Assembly: GCA_037447655.1 (NCBI GenBank) | Contig: JBBHKE010003360.1 | Location: 1-64,000, forward strand | Direction: 5' to 3' | DNA length: 64,000 bases | Source of the DNA: Zygnema cylindricum | Taxonomy: Eukaryota > Streptophyta > Zygnematophyceae > Zygnematales > Zygnemataceae | Shown: piece after piece, positions 1-12,749 of the stretch | How positions within the stretch are numbered: the first letter of the stretch is position 1 | How the letters are laid out: each line of letters starts with the position of its first letter | Position numbers and translations under genes: made by a program | The notes under the pieces: generated by a model | The model's input: only the letters and a program-made list of their open reading frames with translations | Databases searched by the model: none | Told to the model about the DNA's origin: nothing

Positions 1-438
1 AGGGTTATCAAGAAGGATGTTTTAGTAGGCTTTTCTTTTGGGTATGTGGTGCTTTTTAGGGTTTCTGTTTCTGTTGTTTTATTATGACTATTATGTTTTC
101 TTTTGCCATTTTTTATTGTGAAGATCGAGTTTTCGAGGCTATTTTTAGGGTTGTCTATGGTGTCTTACAGATTTTCTCTCTGCAACCCGCAATTTTTTTG
201 GGAGATATTAGGGTTTTTCTTCAGGTTTCGAAGGTTTGAGGGTTTTCTTAGCCAAAATTGTTACTTTTTTTGTGAAGTTAGGTCAATCAACATATAATTC
301 AAACACTTTTTTTATCACTTAATCGCATATTTTGAATAGTTTTTTGTCGTTTTCTGCAAAAAAGCAGTCGGTGCTTCTGTACCCTTTTCAGTCCGTTCTG
401 TCAATTCATCTTTCAACTTTTTGTTTGTTCCCAAAATC
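1..438. other. T-rich sequence without a recognisable gene
   Basis: This T-rich stretch has short open frames only. I see no family motif, convincing splice signal or repeat boundary in it. Confidence 0.5.
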
Positions 439-446
439 ATCCCTGG

Positions 447-674
447 AAATATATAAATAAATATATAAATAAATATATAAATAAATATTAAATAAATATA
501 TAAATAAATATATAAATAAATATATAAATAATTATGAAATAAATATTTAAATAAATATATAAATAAATATGAAATAAATATGTAATAAATATATAAATAA
601 ATATATAAATAAATATGAAATAAATATATAAATAAATATATAAATAAATATATAAATAAAAATATAAATAACTG
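447..674. repeat. AT-rich minisatellite, about 12-bp unit
   Basis: Imperfect tandem copies of a unit close to AAATATATAAAT run for about 230 bp, with occasional variants such as ATGAAATAAAT. The minus-strand frame of Tyr/Ile/Phe residues across it is a product of the repeat and not a gene. Confidence 0.9.
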
Positions 675-1017
675 TAAATTTTTTGGTTTCTTTGTCAAAT
701 GTGTGTCGGTTGTTGTTTTGAAATCGTTACGACGCGTCTCTACTCTCATTGGCTCCCACAGCTTCTGCTTTTTCAATAGTCTTTAAAAGGAAAGATTGTT
801 TTTTTTGTTTTTTTAAGTCTCCAAAAGGAAAGACTGTTTTTTTTTTAAAGACATCCTTTCAAAGGAAATACTTTTATTTTTTACCGCTCTCCTTTTGTAC
901 TGTAAAACCGAAAAATGCCACAACCCAGCTTTGGCCGGGGGATGATATCCGGTGAAAACCCAATCCCACTAGAAAAAACAAATGTGTCTTTGAATTCTCT
1001 GCACTCTCAAAATTCTT

Positions 1018-2040
1018 CTTCACCATTGTCACTCTCTCCTCTCTCCTCTCTCTCCCCACTCACCCCACCCTCTCCACTTTCTCCAATTCCTCCATTTTCT
1101 CCACTCTCTCCGGCGTCTCCACTCACTCCACTCCCTATAGTGTGGATTTTCTGCAGTTTTGGCATTTTCTGCATTTTCGGCATTCTCCAACTTTTTTATT
1201 CTGTGATAATTTTTGTTATTATTTAAATTTTTTCTTTTTTGTCCTTTTGGTTGCAGGTTTTGCATTGGAGGAGGCGCCTCTGCCCTCATGGGGGTCTCCT
1301 GGGGACATGGAGAGAATAGCCAAAGAGGGGTAGAGGGAGAGAAAGATGAAGAAAGAGGGAAAGAGAAAAGGGCGAAGGGGGAGGTAGAGGGAGATGGAGA
1401 GAGAGGGAGGAAGATAATGGCCAAGGTGGTGGGAGAGAGGGAGAGGGAGAGGGAGAGAGAGAGGGAGAGGGAGAGCTAGAGGGAGAGAGAGGGAAGGAAG
1501 ATAACGGTCAAGATGGGGGGAGAGGAGGGAGAGGCGAAAAGAGAGAGGGGATGACCAAGGTGCGAAAGGGGGATTGAGTAGGGGAGGGAGAGGGAGAGGA
1601 TGACCATGGTAGGGAATGAGGGAGAAAGAGGGGGAGAGAGCGAGGATGGCCAAGGTTGAGGCGAGAGAGAGAATGGTTAAGGTTGCGGGCGAGGGAAGGA
1701 GAGAGAGGGGGAGGGAAGGAGAAGCAGAGCAAGGTCAAGAGAGGTGATGGTGAAGGTGGGAGGGAGAGGGAGAGCTGGAGGTACAGGGAGAGAGAGTGAT
1801 AACCTGCGCGTGAGAAAGTCTCACACCCCTAATAGTGTGGACGTGCGAATCGGCCGGTGGAGGCCATCAACCAGGCAGGTCTCTATCTCTGTCTCTCTCT
1901 CTCTCTCTCTTCCCCCCCCCGCTTTTTCTCTCTTCTTCCTCTCTCTCACCCCCCTCTCTCTCCCACCTCTCTCTCGCTTGCCTCCCTGCCACTCTCTCCC
2001 TCCCTCCCTCCCTCCTTCCCTCCCTCCCTTCCCTACCAGG
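1018..2040. repeat. Pyrimidine/purine-rich low-complexity block
   Basis: About 120 bp of CT-rich sequence is followed, after a roughly 180-bp normal spacer, by a GA-rich block (about 1318-1790, units such as GAGAGGGAGA), then by a CT-rich block (about 1880-2035, CTCT and CCCT units). Strand asymmetry flips between the blocks. The Ser/Pro/Leu-rich and Arg/Glu-rich frames here are shadows of the repeat. Confidence 0.85.
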
Positions 2041-2154
2041 GTACACTCAGATTCTATCCCCCCCTCCACCGAGCTCTGGACTGCACCCTTTTTCGTTTTT
2101 TGCGGATTTAATGGAAAAACACCACAAAATTTATCGTATTAATTGAGCGATAAA

Positions 2155-3948
2155 TTTATGAGCAGTAAAACCATAACTGCACAGAAGTTATCAACAGTTA
2201 AACATTGACTTTGCCAACATTTGGACCGTTCTTAATTTATCTGTAGTAAAAACTTCACTTCTTTTACCACACTCACTTTATCTACACTGAAATCGCTGTA
2301 AATTTATCAGCAGTGAAAGGCAGTACATTTATCAACGAAGAAATCGCAGTAATTTTAACAACACAGCAATTTTATCGACAACAAAATTGCTTTGAAATTA
2401 TAGACATTGGAATTGCAGTTCAGTAAATTCATCAATGAAGAAACCTCAGTAAATTTATCGAGGACGAAATTGCAGTAAATTTATCGGCGAGGAAATCGCA
2501 GCAAATTTATCGACGTCACAATCCCAATAAATTTATCCACGACAAACTTGCAGTAGATTTATCCACAATGGAAATTGTAGTCAGTTTATCAATATTGATA
2601 TCGTAGTAAATTTATCGATATCGATATCCTAGTAAATTTATGGATAGTGATACGGCAGTAAATTTATCGATATTGATACCGTAGTAACTTTATCGATATC
2701 GATATCGTAGTAAATTTATCGATATCGATGTCGCAGTAAATTTATCGATATCAATATTTTAGTAAATTTAACGATATCGATATCGTAGTAAAATTTGATA
2801 TCGCAGTAAATCGTAGAAGTTTATCGATAATGATATCCTAGAAAATTTATGGATATTGATATTATCGATATCGATATCGCAGTAAATTTATGGATATTGA
2901 TATCGCAGTAAATTTATCGATATCGATACCGCGGTAGATTTATTGATATTGATATCGCGGTAAATTTATCGATATTGATATCGATGTCGCGGTAAATTTA
3001 TCGATATCAATATCGGTATCGCAGTAAATTTATCGGAATAGATATCCTAGTAAATTTATGGATATCAATATCCCAGTAAATCTATTGATATCGATATTGC
3101 AGTAAATCTGTCAATATCGATATCGATATTGCAGTAAATTCATCGAAATCGGTATCGCAGTAAATTTATCGATATCGATATCGCTGTGAATTTATCGATG
3201 TTGATATCGCAGTAAATTTGTCGATATCGCAGTAAATTTATGGATATCGATATCGTAGAAAATTTATGGATATCGATATCGCAGTAAATATGTTGATATT
3301 GATTTCCCAGTAAATCTATCGATATCGATGTCGCAGTAAATCTATCGATGTCAATATCGCAGTAAATCTATCGATTTCGAGATCACAGTAAATTTATCGA
3401 TTGCAGTAAACTTATCGATGTCGGTATTGCAGTACATTTATCGATATCGATGTCGTAGTCAATTTATCGATATTGATATCGCAGTAAATTTATCGATATC
3501 CATATCGCAGTAAATTTATCAACGTTGATGTCGTCGTAAGTTTACCGATATTGATATCGCAGTAAATTTATCGATATTGATATTGCAGTAAATTTATGGA
3601 TAGTGATATCGCAGCAAATTTATTGATATTGCTATTGCAGTAAATTTATCGATATTGATATCGTAGTAAATTTATCGATATTGATATCGTAGTAACTTTA
3701 TCGATACCGATATCGTAGTAATTTTATCAATCTTGATATCGCAGTAAATTTATCAATCTTGATATCGCAGTAAATTTATTGATATTGGTATCGTCCCAAA
3801 TTTTTTGATATTGATTTCTCAGTAAATTTATGGATAATGATATCGCAGTAAACTTATTGATATTGATATCGCAGAAGTTTTGTCGATATCGTTATCGCAG
3901 TAAATTTATCGAAATCGATATAGCAGTAAATTTATTGATATTGATGTT
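2155..3948. repeat. Satellite array, about 26-bp unit
   Basis: A degenerate tandem array runs for about 1.7 kb. The unit alternates GCAGTAAATTTATCGATAT and TGATATC-type segments, with a spacing of about 26 bp and roughly 60 units. The first 250 bp are more diverged. The ATCGATAT core is self-complementary, so the array could form hairpins or cruciforms. Units vary by substitution (ATCGAT, ATTGAT, ATGGAT) and small indels. There are no unique spacers, which excludes CRISPR. Confidence 0.9.
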
Positions 3949-4500
<552 letters not shown>

Positions 4501-4599
4501 ATGTATATGTACATATGTATATACTTCAGGTAAAAGGTGTGTTTTAGTGAATGTTGTTCTTTTTCCTTCTCTTAAATTAGGGATTACCACTTCTACTCC

Positions 4600-6060
4600 C
4601 CCCCCCCTTTTTTTTTCAATCGAAGTTTGTTTTAGTTATTTGTGATTATCTTTTTTTCATTTTCTTTCTTTTTTTGAACCTTTTCTGTTTTTAAATCGGT
4701 GTTACCTGCCCACTCCCCCTTTCCCCCTCTTTCCTCCCCCTTTCCCCTTTCCATTCCCCCCTCCTGCCCGTCCCTCCTTTAAATGCGGGCCATATAAATA
4801 GATTCCAGAAATATAAAAAGGGATTTTGCAATCGTTGCAACTTTTTTTTTATCGTTTGGTTTTTTTGAACCTCATTCAAGGCAGTTTCTTCTCCCCTCCC
4901 CCCCCCCCGCCCTTTGTTTTTCTTTTGAAGGTAAAAGCAGTGAGCTTTTTTTCAGTTTTCCGTTATTTTTGAATCGAATCATTCTTTTCCTGAAAACGGT
5001 CGCGATATTTATTTATTAGTTATTTATTTATAAATTTTAATAAATAGAAAATTATGTTAGTCAGGTTTTCTGATCCTGATCATTTTTTTTTTTGAAAGAC
5101 GGTCGTATTGTATTTATTTATAGGTTTGTTATTATTTTTATTATTATTATTGTTGTTTTTATTATCGTTGTTATTTTTTTTTTTTTACTTTTTTTTTTTT
5201 ACCTTTTTTTTTTCTATTTGAAACCCCACTGTCTGAAATTGCTCCTCAGTAGGGAAGGAGGGAAGGGTAGGGCCATTTTTTTGGCGGGGGGGGGAAAGAC
5301 CTTTTTTGGGGGGGCGTTGAGGGAAGGGCGTCAGAAGTTATTCTTCACCTAGGCCGCTCCCTCCCCCCCCTAGTGAGTTAGTTGGTATTCAGGAGGCAGT
5401 AATTATGGATAAAGGGGAACTTTGTTGTCTCTTGTCTCTCTCTCTCACTGTTCTTTCTCTCTATCACGATTTTTTTTTCATTCTTTTTGTCTTTTTTTCT
5501 TTCATCTTTCTTTCTTCTTTCTCCTACCTTCTCTGTCTTTTGTCTTTCCTTTTTTTTTTTTTTTTCTCTATCCTTTATCTTTCGTTAGTCTTTTCTTTCC
5601 TCTTTCTATTCTTTTGTCTTTTTTTTTTTCATTCTTTCCTTTTTCTTTCGTCTCCCTCTCTCGTCAACGTTTCGTCAGCCTTTCTTCTTTTTTTGCTTCA
5701 TAAAAAAGATAGGGAGGGGCAAAGAAGGGAGAAAAGAGAGGGAAAGGAAGAGAGTAAATGAATGGTTTACTTTTTTTTGGTTTCTTTTAAAGCTTAACAT
5801 CATTCATTTTCTTGTTCACTATGCTTTTGAAGGTCGAGTCTCCACAATGTTGAGTTTCGTTTCCAAGTTCACCGTTGTTAGAAGGTTATAGCTTACATTG
5901 AAAGGCCAAACCCTGAAAAACAAATGCTCTAAAACAAAAAAAAAAAACGTATTTTTCGTGCTTTTCTTAACATAATTTACACCATTGTCACTACAAAATT
6001 ATTCAAATTAAAGTCGTTGCTGTTTTTGTTTTTGTTGTTGTTGTTTTTTGTTGTTGGTTT
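4600..6060. other. Homopolymer-rich intergenic DNA
   Basis: The sequence contains poly-T, poly-C and CT tracts (strongest at 5425-5700) and no recognisable gene. A pyrimidine phrase near 5666-5695, ending in CTTTCTTCTTTTTTTGC, recurs near 7420-7447, so part of the block is a dispersed repeat. Confidence 0.6.
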
Positions 6061-6073
6061 AGTTGTTTCAGAG

Positions 6074-6529
6074 CATAGTTCAAAAGAAGGCGTTTTTATT
6101 GTACGCCTTTTGTATGCGCCTTTATCGTAAGTTGTGTTATGGGCTTTTCATGTGATTTTCTTAGACCGCTACTTTGACCAGCGACCGTCCTATCGTCCAA
6201 ATCTGACGATGGTCCTATCGTAAGTTGTGTTGTGGGCTTTTCATGTGATCTTTTTAGATTGCTACTTTGATCAGCGATCGTCCGATGGTCCAAATCTGAC
6301 GGTTTAAATAAAAAATATCTCAAAACTCACCAATATTTTTTTTTTGTCCGAATGTTTTTCAAAATTTAGACATGACGTTAAATTCTCTATCGATTGATGT
6401 GCAACTCAACCCTATTACTATTTTTCTTCATTTTGCGACCAATACAATATGGGTCTTAAGGTCATATTGTATGTTTTGCGTACAATAGGCATATTGTATG
6501 GGCGTACTTTCACCTACTTTTGAACCATG
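6074..6529. mobile_element. MITE family A, copy 1 (hAT-like)
   Basis: This 456-bp element is bounded by near-perfect terminal inverted repeats close to CATAGTTCAAAAGTAGG. It is flanked by 8-bp duplications TTTCAGAG and TTTCAAAG, matching at seven of eight positions. Inside, a segment of about 90 bp containing CGTAAGTTGTGTTATGGGC is duplicated in direct orientation. A second copy of identical length lies at 28389-28844. An 8-bp target duplication is the hallmark of the hAT superfamily. No transposase is encoded, so the element is non-autonomous. Confidence 0.88.
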
Positions 6530-6763
6530 TTTCAAAGTATATTTACTGTTGTCTCCACTTCTATTTCTCTTTTTCCATCCTCTCAAAATTGTTAGACTAT
6601 CGGGTGAATTGGCGGTTTGGTCGAAGGTACGTTTTTGTTTTAGTTGGCGTTGGATTAAGTTCCGTTTAGTTAAAGTCCTAGTTTAAATTGTTGCAATGTT
6701 TCGTTTAGTTTAATGTTTGTCCCGGTTATAATTAAGTCGTTGGTGTTGTTTAGTCCTGTACAG

Positions 6764-6984
6764 TACACCATGTATCGTTAATAGTGTTAATAATGTTTTT
6801 GTCACTTAAAGCATCTTTTCTCCGCACACACTTGTCCGATATTCAAATGGAGACCACTGATGGTAAGGTGGGAATCTAGGCTTTCAATCGCATCTGACAG
6901 ATCCAAGATCCGGCAAGCGTGTTAAAAGAAAATATTTTTTAAGTGGTGAAAAAATTATTAACACTAATAGCGATACACGGTGTA
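6764..6984. mobile_element. MITE family E, copy 1
   Basis: This 221-bp element has inverted termini of about 29 bp, close to TACACCGTGTATCGCTATTA. The interior shares CACACTTGTCCGAT and a GATCC-rich segment with copies at 13855-14050 and 32879-33128. It has no coding capacity. Confidence 0.8.
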
Positions 6985-6989
6985 GTTAG

Positions 6990-9000
6990 TAATTTAGTGC
7001 ATAGGACCTTTATTGTCGTGATTTAGTTTAGTGTTTGCCATTTTGTTTCGTCGCAAGAATGTCTTGTTAACGTTTTTTTACATTTTTTAGTGTTTTAATT
7101 TATCGTATTTGTTACAAATGATATTATCTTTTAGTTTCATTATCTTAACTTGAAATTAAAAAAGAAATAGAAAGAAGGTGCTGAAACAAAAGATTAAAAA
7201 AACATATCAAAATAAAATTAGAAAGAAGACAAATGAAGAAGAAAAAAAAAAACGGAGAAATATAATAATAATAATAAAAAAAAAGAGATAGTAAAAAAGA
7301 AGGAAAAAATGAATAATAATGAAACAATATTAAAAGGACAAAAAAATAATTAAAAAATAAAAAAAATATAAAAACTAAAAAGATAAAAAAAAATAAAAAT
7401 GTGTCTCTCTCTTGTCAACCTTTCGTTAGCCTTTCTTCTTTTTTTGCATCTTTCTTTGATCTTTCCGCTATCTCTCTCTCACTTTCTCTGTCCCCTTCCT
7501 CTAGCTTGCCTCTAACCTTTGGTCCCTCCCCCCCTTTTCGGGGCCCATGGAAACCTCGAGCTGTATGTAGTGTATTCCGTGATCGCTATTATTTAACAGA
7601 TCTTGCAATAAACAACGACCTAAAAGGATTCCAAAAAGGTGAAAAATGGTTACTTATATTGCGCCCTATCTTTGTCCTGGAAAGATTGAATTTGGCCAAT
7701 CAAAACCTGACTGTCCCGTTATAGGCAATCGTGTAGACGGCATGTTTTAAAAAAACCTTAAAAAACCGCAAAATACAACCGAAATAACCCATTCGTTCCT
7801 CTGGTGCCTCTTTTTGAAAATGGCTTCAAGAGACTGATCATGTCGTGTGATGTGACGAGTGCTTGGTTGTACTTGACAATGCGTATTCCTGAGCATGGAC
7901 ATGCATGTACGTGGCACATTGTGAGCCTATGCGGGAATAGACGGTGATACGTGTAATCACAAGGTGTCAATGGGTTCGATTGTAAGGCGTCACGCTGTGG
8001 GGTTCCTTCCCATCCGTTTGTGAAAATGCAACACTTTGGCCTCTGTCCCAAAGTGTTGCACATTTTTCCCCTCGCCACATGGAAGTGAATTATCAAAGCT
8101 TGCAAATAGGAATGGATGCTCTCAATTAGTAAATTATAACAAGTGGTTCGAAGTAGGAAGTTTGTATCCTCATTGAGAGGTTATTCCCAAAATGTTTTGG
8201 CTCTTAGTTATGCTCGGTAGTATGTTCAAGTTTGGACTTCTTTATATCCGAATGTGCGATAATTTTGGACTCTTTTCTATTTAGGTATGTTATTAGTTCT
8301 TTTTCAACATCCTTGACCTTGTTATGATCACCAAGAAATGGTTTGAGATCAAAATTAGTGATAACGCCACAACAACCTTTTTCTTGCTATCCACTTGTAC
8401 CCTATGTGTTCAAATTCACGAGTCAAAGCCCTTAAACTTTTCTATCTAGGCCTACGAGCTCATAATTTGTCAACCCCAATTACTCAATCACATAATTTGA
8501 CGACCTCAAAAGTGACGGTAAGAGAATATGTGTGATGTCATGGAAGTAACAAAAAACAGGTTCACAAAGCATAATTGATAAAATGCATCAGTTCTACCAT
8601 GAGTGCCAAAAACGGCCAATCTCAATATTACGAAGAAGGTGTTCGACCATAAAAGCATATTTTATAAAATGGAAGCATAAGTTCACTAAAAGAAGAGCAT
8701 ATAGGACCATAGACCACCACATACATAACTCTTAGGCGGAAATATAGTAGAAGTCCACTAAATGAACACTAGCGTGAATGCTTTACTTATATAACCTGAA
8801 GACGTGAAGATGTACAAATATTCCCAAAGCTTGACAATATGCCAGCCACTCTAAACTGAACAAATGTAAAGTTTGAAAGCGTCCCTCTGTCGCTGTTTAA
8901 TGGCCTTGTGTTTTCTTTCTTTTCCTGCACATTAAAACCATGACGTAATCACGCTGCCATTCATCCACTAACGACAATTCCTCCGATCGACTCGTTAAAC
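6990..9000. other. Intergenic DNA without recognised genes
   Basis: 7140-7400 is A-rich with purine runs, followed by a short pyrimidine tract (7400-7530). The rest is unique-looking sequence. The 115-residue minus frame at 7758-8105 resembles no family I recognise and spans a perfect hairpin, so I do not call it a gene. Confidence 0.5.
8027..8060. repeat. Perfect 13-bp inverted repeat
   Basis: Arms TGCAACACTTTGG (8027-8039) and CCAAAGTGTTGCA (8048-8060) flank an 8-nt loop. Outer flanks (GAAAATG and CATTTTTC) extend the pairing past a small bulge. There is no T-run suited to a terminator. It could be a small-RNA hairpin or the centre of a decayed inverted-repeat element. Confidence 0.7.
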
Positions 9001-9011
9001 CGATAAAATTA

Positions 9012-9678
9012 GGGTATGGTTACATTAGACGAAAAGTGAGGTTTGATACAAAATTTTGTACTTGCCCGTACCATGCCGTTCTATCTCATCGTGAGTTTTT
9101 GAAAAAGAACATTACAGAAAATAAGATTACGATTCTCCAAGGATCCGGGAGAAAACATTGTCCGTTTGATTGTATTCTGGTCTTCATCCGCGAATCAATC
9201 GCTCCATCCGCCTCTGTATTGCTCAACCCACCTCGCGGAGGAGGGTTCACCAATACAAAACCTGTAAAATAGCTACAGGTGGACTATAAACATGTGCGAA
9301 GAAGCAAAATTAAAATTTTCACATGTCCCCAAAGTCACGTGCCTTCGGACAAGGTGACCGTAAAATCTTTGCCGAAAAGAAATACGGTTTTTTCCTGAAA
9401 GTCAACAGAGTGAAAGAGATCTCTAAGGTACATTGACGGGGTACACTTGCGAAGTACACGTACGTAATATGCAAGTACGGATTTCCATACGAAAATGGTC
9501 GGTTTCCAAATCTTTGACCATTTTATAGATTTGATCGTCAAATTACGTGGAACCACTCAAATCAGAACACGTATGTAAAAACTTATTCATAGACGATACG
9601 CGATGTAACTAAGGCCTCTCTAATACATAAATTTTGTTGTCCGTACTATTACAAAGACCTCCTGGTGTAACCTTACCT
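9012..9678. mobile_element. MITE family B, copy 1 (PIF/Harbinger-like)
   Basis: This 667-bp element opens with GGGTATGGTTACATTAGACG and closes with the approximate complement (GTGTAACCTTACCT). It is flanked by TTA on both sides (9009-9011 and 9679-9681). A 3-bp TWA target duplication with GGG-starting termini fits PIF/Harbinger. Related copies lie at about 28012-28865 (partial, interrupted) and 41129-41841. Short frames inside are not transposase. Confidence 0.8.
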
Positions 9679-9914
9679 TTAGTCATTTTTTTCGATATCT
9701 TGTACTTTTGTGTACCCGTACAGTAACATCGTACAAAATGGACAGTAAAACACCATCGGACCCAAACTGACGAGTTAAGCTAACGGCCGAATATCCGCAA
9801 CTACCGCCGTAAAAAATAGCGGCTCGAAATTACAAGAATTAGCGGCTTTAGATAAAGATGCACATAAGCGAACAAGTTAGAAAAGTATAGTCGCGAGGTG
9901 AGATGTACTTCAAA

Positions 9915-10118
9915 CTACACCGCTAATCGTTATTAGCGTTGAGAAATTATTAGTGTAAAGAAAAAATTAGCGTCATTCATTCTAATTTGGTGCCAGGAGA
10001 CGTGGCAAATTATGGTCCACGTCCTTAAATAGTGTAGTTTATTCTATTTAAGGTATTAATGTCAAAATTTTGGGGTGCCGATATAGAGTTCATAACGCTA
10101 ATAACGATTTGCGGTGTA
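9915..10118. mobile_element. MITE family E-like, subfamily 2, copy 1
   Basis: The inverted termini are close to TACACCGCGAATCGTTATTA; both ends here read TAATCGTTATTAGCG or its complement. The element is about 200 bp and abuts a related element starting at about 10120, end to end. Confidence 0.65.
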
Positions 10119-10119
10119 C

Positions 10120-10604
10120 TGTACACCGCGAATCGTAATTAGAGTAAAGAAAAAATTAGAGTAAAAAAGAAAAAAAATTAGTTATTCTAATTTGTGTGAA
10201 AGAACTTTTCCAAAAAGTAATTTTACTCTAATTTATCAATAACTCTAATTTGGGCGTAAATTTGGGCGCTGAATATATCAACTGTAAATTACGTACAGAA
10301 TTTGACAAAAAATACAGTTTCACGTCATTATGACGTTTGCATTACACGGTTTGTTAAAACGGCCTGTACTTAATCATTATTTGTACTCTCTACTTAATAA
10401 AGTACAATTTGTACGGTCAGACACCGACCGTACGCCACACTATTTAAAACGGCACTATATTAGCGTTATTAACGCTCATTCAAAAAGTACCTTGAATAAT
10501 GTAAAGAATAATTTAGAATAACGTACTCTATTTATAGTGATAGAGTCAAAATTTGGGGTGACGGAATTAGCGTACATAACTCTGATTAAGATTCGTGGTG
10601 TAGT
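10120..10604. mobile_element. MITE family E-like, subfamily 2, copy 2
   Basis: It starts TACACCGCGAATCGTAATTA and ends with AGATTCGTGGTGTA, with CTCTAATTT motifs repeated inside. It is about 485 bp with no coding sequence. Its head touches the tail of the preceding element, which suggests a preferred target or a former dimer. Confidence 0.6.
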
Positions 10605-11196
10605 GTTGTGAATCGGATACCTGAATATCAGAATATATTAAGTATCGCTATGTCTATATATCGATCGATGAGGAGGATTGGAATATCGTTTGGAGAATAG
10701 CAAAATATCATCACGATATATCGACTGGGTGAGTGCGGGTTTAAACATTTGCAGTACGAAGGTATCGCGGGGGGGCGCCATTTGAAAATTTGTTGGCAAT
10801 CCGTTCCGTATCGCAATTTCCCGACCTCATATCCGGAGATCGCAAAAGTCGAAATCTCCGATAGCGGAATCCGACATTTTTTTTTTCTTCAAAATCTGAA
10901 CACTTGAAATCCGGCCAGGTTATGTCACGCTCTTAAATTGTTAGCCGGTACCTGATAAGCGTTTATGAATAAAATATTAACAAAAACTCGATTTCTTGTG
11001 ACTACTAGTACCCGCCCTTACCCGAATATGTCCACAATTAATGGTACATCTCCCTCATACCTTCCACGATGTCAAGAGTAAAAAGTACAATGATGTTGTT
11101 TAGTATGGACGTTGACACCCCCAAATTTTGACCCCAAAACCTGAAATAGAATTAATAACACTTTTTTTTTACGTTAATTAAGGTTGTGGTGAATTA

Positions 11197-12626
11197 GGGT
11201 GACGTTCCATTAGACGAAAAGTGGGGTAGTTTACAAAAATCCGCGACTATTCGTACCAAACTATACCGTTTTTTTTGTTTTTATACGAAAAACAACATTA
11301 CAAAGAATCTTGCCGATACTCTCCGAAGGTCTAGGAGGTAATACTGACCGTCGGATGTTCATCTGCGAAGCATTCACTTCATTTTCTTTGAAACTGTCAA
11401 CCCACCTCGAGGAGGTGGGTTGGCAGATACAGAAAAAAAATTGTAACACGGTAGATGATTAAGCTACGTGTCATGATGGAAAACCAACGAAAATTGACGA
11501 TTTTTTCACATGACACGCGCTTTCAAAAATACAACCAATAATAAAAATGTAATTTCGTAACATTCCTTCGTCACGCTACTTTGGGTAACTTTTGTTTGTC
11601 ACACTATATCTCTCAAAGGACTTCCGTTATGTTAGAAAACAAAAACCCAAAAAAAATAAGTTGTCGTACTGATTGACGTCTACAAAAAGTATAAAGTTAT
11701 GTCCTATGATTACTTCGTACGCAGGTACATGGTACGTTAATGAAGATTTGAAGTTAAGTTTGCCAGTGCTAAAAATTTGAAAGATATTCAATATCGGGTC
11801 GTAGCTTGCGAGGTGCGAATCAATTGAGAACACGTGGTTTACAAACTCTACGTGATGGAACATCGAATCAGGGTGGACTTCCATTAAGAGTCTCAGTAAT
11901 TGTACAGAAAATTTTACTGAAAGGTGTACCTTCCATTAGGTTGCGATAGTAAACCACTTTTTATTTGCGTGCTTCATTCTGGTTGGTAATACGTTGGTTA
12001 ACATTAGATGCTTAAAATCTTGAAAGAATCTTAGAATGCAAAGTCTGAACGCAATATCTGTAAGAGCGGAGGTAATATCTGAACCCCAAAGGAAATATCT
12101 GTACCGTCGGAGGTAATTAATGACTCGTATATAGGGCATTAAATGTACTACCCAAAATTTCAAAACGCAACAACAAAAAGGCGGCTGCAAAATTTGATGG
12201 TGGGAGCGTGATGGGATAATTTCGGCAGATTCGCAGCCACATTGGCAGAAGGCACATGGCCCTTGCGACGTGTTCGCACATATGCGCACGCTCCTCGTAG
12301 ATTTTTTTTACCTTTTCCATGCGGCCTATTAATACACGTTCTGTATTCGAGAAATGTCCTTCCTGTGCACGGTTTTAACAAACTGTAGGGTTGGTGATGT
12401 GGCGTCTCGGATAAAAAGTGAAGTAGAATCTGATGGTGCGAGTTTACACCTTCAACATTGGACATTTTTCTGTAATGTTGTTTTCCTTGATTTTTTTTTT
12501 TTCTGTACGAAACGGTACAGCCGTCAATAAAAAACCCATTTTTTTTCTAATGGGAGTCCACCCTTAATCAACCCGGTTTGTAGAGTTTGCCGTACGATTA
12601 CAAAAACGTCTGATGGAACTTCACCC
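11197..12626. mobile_element. MITE family C, copy 1, split by element D
   Basis: The termini are GGGTGACGTTCCATTAGACG and its near complement, with TTA on both flanks (11194-11196 and 12627-12629). Removing the nested element at 11871-12563 leaves about 734 bp, close to copy 2 (690 bp at 15672-16361), with which it aligns through most of its length. It is non-autonomous and PIF/Harbinger-like by its TWA duplication. Confidence 0.85.
11871..12563. mobile_element. MITE family D nested in family C
   Basis: The termini are GGGTGGACTTCCATTA and TAATGGGAGTCCACCC; the length is 693 bp. Flanks are TCA and TTA. Comparison with the uninterrupted family C copy near 16290-16310 places the empty site at ...GACTCAATCG..., so a 3-bp duplication with one later substitution fits. 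No transposase is present. Confidence 0.82.
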
Positions 12627-12649
12627 TTAGCGTTAAACTTTTTTTTCAA

Positions 12650-12745
12650 AAAAAGTAGAAATCGTAATTAGTGTTAATAACCCTAATTAATTTTTAACAC
12701 TAATAATTTCTCAACGCTAATAACGATTCGCGGTGTACTGTAGTC
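12650..12745. mobile_element. Short family E-like MITE derivative
   Basis: AATCGTAATTAGTGTTAATA is followed within about 50 bp by the inverted terminus CGCTAATAACGATTCGCGG. This looks like an internally deleted copy of the element type at 9915-10118. Confidence 0.55.
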
Positions 12746-12749
12746 CATC

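Noticed and set aside
2155-3948. Possible CRISPR array
   Set aside because: Units are contiguous and degenerate with no unique spacers, no cas genes, and a eukaryotic setting.
7758-8105. 115-residue minus-strand frame
   Set aside because: No recognisable motif and it spans the perfect hairpin; chance openness is likely.
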